DNA of 64,000 nucleotides from Symsagittifera roscoffensis (taxonomy: Eukaryota > Xenacoelomorpha > Acoela > Convolutidae). Below the pieces are notes generated by a model. It was not told where the DNA came from. It searched no databases and saw nothing but the letters and a program-made list of their open reading frames with translations. The stretch's first letter is position 1, and every line of letters begins with the position of its first letter. Both the position numbers and the translations under genes were made by a program. The stretch is taken from NCBI RefSeq assembly GCF_963678635.1, contig NC_087065.1, positions 10,497,579 to 10,561,578 of the forward strand, given 5' to 3'. Shown piece after piece: positions 56,036 to 64,000 of this stretch.

Positions 56036-56980
56036 AAATTGAGTGAAGAAAATTGACCCAAGCATAAAAATTCCGCACTTTCTCGAAAGCCGGAACACAA
56101 AAGGCTTTGTATAAGTTTTTTGAGTGATTCAAATGCGGTTTTAGGTAAATAAAACAATTTTGTGATAACTGGAAAGTTTTTCCAATGAAAAGTATTTATA
56201 AAATTTTAGCATGTGAGATTTCTGGATCTTGGTCTTCATTCATGCGACGAATGGAATAGAAATTAACGAAAAGGATAAAAAATAATTGCTGACAAAACTG
56301 GCTATGCAACAATCACATTAATTTTTAAGATTTTGTCTGCAAGCCACTCACTGGCTGAAGTGGTACCAGTAAAGTTTTCAGCGGTTAAAATAGTTGAGGC
56401 TATGAACGGAGGGAGGGAGCAGGAGTTAGACCTGTTCTATATGTGTGCACCTCTACACAGCTGAAATCAGCTGAAAAAAAACCAACAGACAAGCCTGGCA
56501 CAGTAACCACTATTTCAGTGCTGATTTATATTAAAAGACAAAACGCAAAGAAACTAAAAAATTAATTTTGATTAGGCCTTTAGAGGTATGTTTATGGTGG
56601 AATAAGTTTTTGCGAAACTTGGGCCTAACAATTTTTTTTTTGGATTTTTTTGTAAATTAAAAACAAAACGATATCAAAGTGAGCCTCTTTTAGACCAACA
56701 GAGATTTAAAAGGGTATAGCTTTCTTAAAATTGTGTAATTAGGACAATTTTTGTTTGATAGTCTTTAAATTCAATTTTTACTTTATAAAACACTAATATT
56801 TTATTTCAAATCAGTAAAATTTTTTGAGCGTTTTGCGCCAATTTGTGCAGATTTTACTACTTTTAAACTCTGTTGAGCTACATAGGAGATTAGTAACGGT
56901 TTTTGAGCAATTGAGCAAAAATTAAAGAGTAATTTCTGATTGATTTAAAATTCTACTAGAATTTTTATTCGGATATGACA
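56036..56980. other. Non-satellite interruption with an HR fragment
   Basis: Separates the two satellite blocks. 56058-56096 reads as the reversed 5' tip of an HR element (GTTCCGGCTTTCG...AAAGTGCGG). Nothing else is recognisable. Confidence 0.5.
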
Positions 56981-58490
56981 CCTTAATTTTGTACAATTGC
57001 TCCAAAGAAAAATTATACGTTAATTATACCAAAGTTAAATATCGGGCCTGAAGTTTGCAAAACAGAATGGGTACTGTGACAGCTCGTAACATAAAACAAA
57101 TTTCCAGGAAAACGATAAACCGCAAAGTTTGGAAAATGAATCGTAACTTGAGAATTTCAGTTAAAAGTTTTTTTTGCGACTGCGGCAGTGAAAGTTTCAA
57201 TAGTGAGTTCTGCTCTTTTTTGCAACGGCAGCGGTGGGTCATTTTTAGTTGCGTTTTAGTTACCGTGTCATCTCGCAACAGAAAACAAACTTCCAGGAAA
57301 GCGATAAACCGCAAAGTTTGGAAATTGAATCGTAACTTGAAAGTTTCAGTTTAAAGTTTATTTGCGACTGCGTCCACGAGTGTTTTAATTGTGAGTTCTG
57401 TTCTTTTTTTGCGACGGCAGCGGTGAGTCGTTTTTTTTAGTTGCGTTTTTGATGCGGCTGCGGCGGTGAGTGTTTTATTGTGGGTTTCGTCTTTTAATCC
57501 AACTGCACCGGTGAGTATTCTATTTTCAGTTCCGTCTTTTAATGCAACTGCGGCAATGCATTTTTTCTTGCGAGTTCCGTCTTTTAAGACAAGTGCGGCA
57601 ATGAGTCTTTAAATGTTTTAATGTGAACCTCGTCTTTAACACGAGTGCGGCAATGACGCCTTAATTTTGGTTCAATTGCTCCTAAGTAAAATTATGCATT
57701 AATTATACCAAAGTTAATTTTTGGGCCTGAAGTTTGCAAAAAAGAATGGGTACCGTGACAACTCGTAACAGAAAACAAATTTCCAGGAAGGCGATAAACC
57801 GCAAAGTTTGCTAAATGAATCGTAACTTGAGAATTTCAGTTAAAAGTTTTTTTTGCGACTGCGGCAGTGAAAGTTTCAATAGTGAGTTCTGCTCTTTTTT
57901 TGCGACGGCAGCGGTGGGTCATTTTTAGTTGCGTTTTAGTTACCGTGTCATCTCGTAACCGAAAACAAATTTCCAGGAAGGCGATAAACCGCAAAGTTTG
58001 GAAATTGAATCGTAACTTGAGAGTTTCAGTTTAAAGTTTTTTTTGCGACTGCGGCAGTGAAAGTTTCAATAGTGAGTTCTGCTCTTTCTTGCGACGTCAG
58101 CGGTGAGTTATTTTTTTAGTTGCGTTTTGATGCGACTGCGGCGGTGAGTGTTTTATTGTGAGTTCGTCTTTTAATGCAACTGCGGCAGTGAGTGTTTTAT
58201 TTTCAGTTCCGTCTTTTAACGCAACTGCGGTAATGAGTCTTTTGTTGTGAATTCCGTCTTTAACACGAGTTTGGCATTGAGTCATTTATTGTGAAATCTG
58301 TTTTTTTTACACGAGTGCGGCAATGAGTCTATTGCTGTGAATTGCGTCTTATAACAAGAGTGCGGCAATTAGTCTATTATTTTGAATTCATTCTTTAACA
58401 CGAGTGCGCCAATGAGTCCGTTATTGTGAGTTCCGTCTTTTAACACGGATGCGGCAATGAGTATTTTATTGTGAGTTCCGTCTTTGCGAC
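56981..58490. repeat. Higher-order satellite, block 2
   Basis: The order (85-bp module, 190-bp modules, 45-bp units) occurs twice: from 56981 (modules at 57062, 57262; units 57430-57655) and from 57657 (modules 57739, 57939; units 58115-58490). Many 45-bp units contain GCGGTGAGT, a splice-donor-like word. Confidence 0.85.
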
Positions 58491-59185
58491 TGAAGTAGTG
58501 GCTATATTGTGAACTGTAATGCGATTTTTCTTTTTTTGCGAGTTGTCTTTTGGTGAGAGTTATCGCCTTACGAATTTTTTTTTTGCTAAAATTGTTAATA
58601 AAAAAGATTCTATCTTAGAACTTTTTTGTAGGAAAAGTCGCTTTCTCACAACTTTCTAATGAGAAAAAGTCCCTATCTTGTAACAATCTTAGAGCTTAAT
58701 TTTGTAAGAAGTTGCAAGATTTTTATGAGAAAAGGTCTGAGATAGCCAGTTTTGGTCAACCCGAAAACGTGCAAAGTGCAATCTAACCTGCAGGAAATTG
58801 ATGCAGTTCAATTCAACAGTTAATTAAAATTTTAACTTCAAACACACAAAAATAAAAAGTGATTTTTGTTAGTTGGCTCGTTTAAAAAGTTCATTCTGAT
58901 AACTTGCGTTTGATGTAATTAACAGCAAATGATATGTTCACATTTGGTCTAACCATGCAAGCAAAATGCATGTTTACAAAAAGCATGTTTTTTTTCTTGC
59001 CTTTTCTGGTTTTATTCTAGTATTGCTCTCATGTTGGTGATTACCGTAAATTAAAACATTCGCTTTTGTTTATCCGTGTTAAGACTCTGTGTTTTGCATT
59101 TGTTGAGAATCAGAAAATAATTAATGTTCGAAAATTAACTCTGTGATTCAATCTAAGTTTCGCTCAGCATACTATTGACATTATT
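58491..59185. other. No gene recognised
   Basis: AT-rich; degraded satellite edge, then unique sequence. Confidence 0.35.
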
Positions 59186-59702
59186 ATTCCGACTTTCGCA
59201 ACAAAAGTAACGGAATATTTGTGATCGGGGTGAATTTTTTCCTTCAAACAAGTTCGAATTTTTAACAAGCCAATTTTAACAAAAATTTTTCAAATCATTA
59301 AAAAGGCATTGTTGCCTTGAGCTTGATTTTGAACAGATATTTTACCGGTAATCAGTTTTCGTGAAATATGGGGATTTAAGGATTGCCAATTTGGCCAGTT
59401 TTGGAAATTATCGCTCGATATATTTCGCGCTATTAACGCGTAAGCGGAAATTTAATCCGTCTTAGAAATTGTTCCACGTGGTTCAAGGAAGCTTTTTCCC
59501 CTAGTTGATTTGTTAATAGGATTTAAATCTCTCACTTTCTTTTGTATATGGCGTGTAGGCGGATGATTTTTACAAAAAAAATGTCAATGTTTTTCAATTA
59601 GCTATGTTTTATTACATTCAGTTTTTTTATGTTTTTACTTCTCCTTAGAACTTAAAAGGCAGTAGGAACATACAGGGCTCCGCCCTGATACGAGCAGTCT
59701 TG
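59186..59702 (+). mobile_element. HR rolling-circle-like element, full length, dispersed copy
   Basis: ATTCCGACTTTCG...AAAGTAACGGAATATTTG at left; CAGTAGGAACATACAGGGCTCCGCCCTG...CGAGCAGTCTTG at right. Flanks are T and T, as for the reference copy. The compensated hairpin (GGGCTCCGCCC) is intact. Confidence 0.8.
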
Positions 59703-62424
59703 TTTTGATTTATGATTTATGCCAAGCCCTCCAATATTGCCCATTTAACTAACGTTACAAGCTTTGATTTAGTCCCTCTCATTATACCCCTCAAAAATAA
59801 AACTAATTAACATCACGCTCGCTGATTTTTTTTTGAAATTGGGAACAATATAATCATTTAAATAGGCTTCGGTTTGAATCGAATTTTAGAGAAATCAAAA
59901 GAGCGGGAGCTAGAAAAGAGCCAAATTGATTCCCGAAATAGCAATACTCCTTTCGAAATGCAACGAATGAGCAAAATGTATTGATAACCAAGCAAAAAAC
60001 ATTATGGTAAAGATAGTAACGCAGAAGTTTACTAAATATGTTTCTACAGTTTTTAAGGAAAACTGATTTGAGCCACTACCAAGGTGCAAAAGAAAAATTG
60101 CATCCAAATTTTTTAGAGAGTTTTTTTTGAAAACAGTTTTTGATAGATGCTGCAAAAAATGAAAAAAAATTGAAGACAAACTTAAGTCTGTAAACAATTT
60201 TGAAACATTTATAGTTACAAAAAGTAGCCTTACGATTTCCATATGTCCAAATTATGAGAACAGCAATTTTTCTTAAATTGAAATTTCTGTACGGTACCTA
60301 ATATAACATGACCAACGACCAATTTTATGAAGCAGTTTTGCCGGAGTCGAATAGTCTAATCTTGCTTCAAATAAATTGAAAAATCTTGAATCGGGTAAGA
60401 ACACAACTTTCATCTCCATTAATTTTTTTAAAGCGTTACCTTAAAGCAAAGTGAAAACAGGTCTTGCAGTTGCAAACAAACAGAATCTAGGTGGATTCGA
60501 AATACAAGCCTTTGTCGTCTCTGGCATACGTGTTACGTCTCACTCAGATGCGCTGGATAATAATGTCACATCGTTATGATAATCGAACAAAAAACACAGA
60601 AATTGATTTTAATAAAATTTCATTTTTTCAAAATTTACTGCCAGACTGGGTACGGGTGATTCATTTTTTTCGAAAATTTTTTGTTGGAGATCAATTGTTA
60701 TAAAATCAACAAAACTAAAAAAAATAGCAGATAAAACATTCGGGAAATAAGCCGCAAGAATTAAGGCCGAACGAATGAATTATGTGCCGAAAATCTACTA
60801 AAATATTTGAGTCTGATAAAATAATAAAGCAACTCTTAACGTAAACACAAGACCAATACAGTAACCGGGATATTAACTATTGCTTCGTGTAATTAACCAT
60901 GCTGATTATCATTTGACCATTTTGTGGCCAAAGTTACTTACGGGAAAAAATCTAGTGAACGATTGCAATACCCTTGCTTATCGCACGGGCATGAATTTCG
61001 CATTGCACAAAATGGTGAAATAAATTGATTTTTAAACATTGTGAATAGGAAAATGTTTCAAATACTTGTGAATGAGGCAATCGTTTTCCTCGGTTAATTT
61101 GATTAACTTTTTTAGCATATTGGTAATTAAATTTCGAAGCACATGGTATCACAATCACTCTAATCGTCAATACTACCTGCTACACGTGACACCATAATTC
61201 ACATTAACATTTTCCTCAGAAAAAAATTTGCTGCGCAGTATAAAACTACGGTCGGCTTGTCTAAAAAAAAACCATTTACATAGCACAACATCCGCTGAGT
61301 CACCAAAAACCAGTTGACAAAATCAGAAGCACATTCAAAAAAAGGCCTCCGGATACGGATAAAATTTAATATTTGTAAACCATTTTTTGAAAAAAATGCT
61401 TCGGGTTTACAAGTCTTTCATTCATTCATCGCGCTTATTGGCTTTGAGCGAACAATTTTCAATCGCTAAATGCAAATGCTCAAATTCATTCCTCTTGAAA
61501 TATAATTCCGCGCAAACATCAAAAAAAGAGGTTATGCGGGGCTACAATTTACGATTACACTCCTTTTATGTTGAAAATTTTAGTCCGCATCTCAAAACAA
61601 AATTATTTAGAGTTAAAAATTCCAAACATTCAAAGCTGCTCTCATTTGCACTTAGATCTTGTTGTTTCAACCGTTTGAAAAATGTGGAGAAACTTTGAAT
61701 TTAAGTGTGTAAGTTTTTTCATTGTTTTCCACGCATTACCATCTGAATGGATCGAGTGATAAATCAAATTCAAGCCCTTCTAATCTTGATTCGAATGACA
61801 TTAAGCAATTTCCAAAAACTTTTTCCTGCGTTGAGAAAAAACGGTTCAAAAGTTTTGATTTTTCGTGTTATTTAGAGCGAGCAAATCGAGCGAGCATGCT
61901 TATTTAAGCTTAATTTAGGCCGTTCAGGGTAGCTTATTTAAGCCTATTTTTAGTTTAATTCGAGCAAAATTAGTTCTTGGAGCTTTATTAACGCCATTTT
62001 GACACTCAAAAAACTTCAAAATTTCTGCAAAAAAAATGTTGATTTTTTTAATGATTTTTGTTTAGTTTTTCTAGTCATTTTTCTTCAAAAACTGTTGACC
62101 TGTTTACCGGCTATCCTTGTTTCATATTTGCAACTTGCTAACTTAATAACTAAATATTTGCATATCAAAAATCATTATAATTAGAACATCTCACACCTTA
62201 GTTCGCATTATCCTTGCTATACTGTTTAATGCGGATCCTATCTAATATTGAGTTTCGGACAAATAATTTTTCACGAGAATGTATTCTAAACTTTTACCAC
62301 TAGATATACTATTATTCTTTGATCAAATACAAATAATTTAAATTATGAGTTAATTCGGTGTTTCATATTCGGCACTTGAACTATAATTTAGGCAGAGAAG
62401 GTAAAGTAGCAGAGATTAAGTCAT
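59703..62424. other. No convincing gene
   Basis: Several open stretches (59910-60242 minus, 60491-60703 plus, 60952-61170 minus, 61387-61698 plus) lack domains and splice context. A Cys-rich minus-strand stretch at about 60960-61015 could be a degenerate exon, but it has no acceptor. No repeats were seen. Confidence 0.35.
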
Positions 62425-62556
62425 TCAGGCAAATGAAGATTTGACGATTCGGTCGCCCAACAGTTGGCAGGGTCTGAAGTTGTCGCACATTTGTCCCTCT
62501 GTGAAGCCAGGAAGATCTTCGCGCGTGAATGCACGTAGTGTTCGGAACTGTGCCAT
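62425..62556 (-). CDS. Candidate terminal exon, unknown protein (43 residues)
   Basis: AAAATGTTTCAG immediately precedes ATG at 62556, and a GC-richer open frame runs to TGA at 62425. The frame contains AFTREDLPGFTEGQMCDNF with two Cys. The acceptor touching the ATG could mean an internal or terminal exon, or a trans-spliced start. A different frame here gives a longer ORF, but it crosses the acceptor and looks less protein-like. Family not recognised. Confidence 0.35.
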   Translation of the reverse strand: MAQFRTLRAFTREDLPGFTEGQMCDNFRPCQLLGDRIVKSSFA

Positions 62557-63409
62557 CTGAAACATTTTTAACGTTTATTCGAGAACCATGCAGGGAAGCA
62601 AAATTCCAAGGCAGAAAATATAATTTTAGACACAGAGGCGAAGCAGCGCATCGCAAAAATTATCGAGAACACGACAAAAAAGCTGCCTTATGAAGTGAAA
62701 TAAGAAAAAATAGAAAAAGCCTCGAATTAGTAAAACTTTGCTACGCCTTGGCTCCGAAACTGTGAACTCGAGATCAGGGATCTCACGCCCTGCCCTCTCG
62801 GCCACGAACTCTTAAAAATCGGCAAATGCTAGTCAGAAAAAAAGCAGCTATATATGCTAACAAACAGCATTTTGAAAAAGCATTTCAATTATGCATTTCA
62901 AAAAATTGCGAAATATATTGAGTTAAAAAATTTATGAAATCGAGTTTTCATGATTGTTATGTTGTTTTTAGGGTTCATTTGATGAACTAAAAATACATTA
63001 ACTGTGTTAACTTATTTTGATTCGAATGTCAAAGCACATACTATCAAAATGTAAATGTGCCACCAAGAGTAGAGCCAATATTTGCGACTTAGGCTATAAA
63101 AAAAGAATAGTCGTAATATTAAACTATCCCTCACTAAACTTCGCTTATTTAAAGATAACCAAAAGAAAAATTATGCAGAAAACTAATTTGAAATGAGGCA
63201 TCGACCTGAACACCAAAATATATTTCAATTGGACCATTCAAAATCCCAACTGCAAAAACAAATGAGAACAAAAAAACATCGTTCTCTATTCAGGCGAGTA
63301 GCGTGGAAACGCAATTTATGTTCAGAACACTCAATTTTAAAGTATGACGTCAAAGTGGTTATGCGGAGCAGAAGGAAATATATTGAATTTTTTATGCCGA
63401 TTATTTAAG
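62557..63409. other. No gene recognised
   Basis: AT-rich; 62700-62830 is GC-richer without an open frame of note. Confidence 0.35.
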
Positions 63410-63870
63410 GAGAAAATCACGGAATATTTGTGCTCATGGTGGTTTTGTTTCTCCAGACAAATTTCGAGTTTTGAACAACTCATTTTTGACGGAACTTTTC
63501 ATCATCCAAAAAATAAGGCTGTCCTGAGCTCAGATTCAAAAAAGTTTTACCTGTGACCTTAGTTATGAGGGTTTAAAGATTCCCAATTTGAGACAATGAA
63601 CGCGTGATATATTTCGTGCTATAAACGCGTACGCAGAGATTAAATCCGTCTTAGAAATCGTTCCAAAATGAATTGAGGCATGCTATTTGGACTAATATTA
63701 AATTCTTTATACGCGAAATACATTACTTTGTTCTTAATATGGCGTGTGGGGGATAATTTTCAAAAAAAAACAACGCATATTTGAAAACTTCAACTTTTTT
63801 AACGAAAACTCCATACAGTTTAAAAGGCAGCCAAAACGTGCATGGCTTCGCCCTGATACGAGCAGTCTTG
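63410..63870 (+). mobile_element. HR rolling-circle-like element, 5' end decayed
   Basis: ACGGAATATTTGTGCTC at 63419 through the body to CATGGCTTCGCCCTGATACGAGCAGTCTTG, followed by T. The 5' palindrome and the AGTCGGAAC repeat are mutated (AGCCAAAAC), so this is an old copy. Confidence 0.75.
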
Positions 63871-64000
63871 TTTAATTTTGTGCCCTAATGAGTGCAATTT
63901 TAGTGCAATGAGTGCCCTAAAATCCTGCAATTTAAACTTTTTCTATAAACCTAGCCCAATTAGAGAAAACTGGATCAATAGGTAAATTTTCATTGAATTT
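63871..64000. other. Window end, no feature
   Basis: Short GAGTGC/CCCTAA repeats at 63880-63920 only. Confidence 0.4.

Noticed and set aside
54865-58490. Coding gene with 15-residue repeats on the minus strand
   Set aside because: Open runs are short (about 60 codons), interrupted between blocks and shared with obviously non-coding modules; kept only as a finding.

Overview
This is AT-rich animal genomic DNA, almost certainly from an invertebrate. There are no operons or ribosome binding sites. The genes that can be seen have GT-AG introns (a C-type lectin) or are single exons with an animal-type domain (a fibrinogen-related exon). Most of the window is mobile and repetitive DNA: LTR retroelement pieces (an envelope-bearing element and BEL/Pao pol remnants), a LINE reverse transcriptase fragment, rolling-circle-like elements, hAT-like MITEs with 8-bp duplications and foldback elements. 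I cannot name the species from the sequence.

Layout. 1-5160: the 3' part of an LTR retroelement on the plus strand, strongly G-poor, with an envelope-like ORF, an unrecognised 602-residue ORF framed by splice-like signals, a long 3' region and a polypurine tract. 5163-7545: no gene, then a large ATGT microsatellite. 7679-28700: a direct tandem duplication of about 10.5 kb (unit A 7679-18290, unit B 18291-28700), each unit carrying the same decayed BEL/Pao pol fragment and hairpin repeats. Three insertions occur in only one unit, which gives natural filled/empty site pairs: a foldback element with a tRNA-Arg gene in A, and a rolling-circle-like element and a 442-bp hAT-like element in B. 28838-33500: a fibrinogen-related exon, a second foldback element, and a two-exon secreted C-type lectin gene on the minus strand. 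33900-40465: old degenerate repeats and a 1.8-kb direct duplication. 41232-48565: a large inverted repeat with a head-to-tail array of the rolling-circle-like family, a longer variant with a different 5' half, and a LINE fragment. 48565-52520: several small hAT-like MITEs, one of them inside a coding exon, and arrays of the palindromic motif GATTATAATC. 54865-58490: a higher-order satellite with a 45-bp subunit. 58491-64000: mostly featureless, with two more rolling-circle-like copies and one candidate terminal exon.

The host genes visible do not form a pathway, although the C-type lectin and the fibrinogen-related exon both belong to extracellular carbohydrate-recognition families. The main interest is transposon biology: a Helentron-like family with T-T insertion, a 3' hairpin and tandem arrays; a foldback family that shares its ends while carrying different cargo, including a tRNA gene; and hAT-like MITEs with a second hairpin built in.
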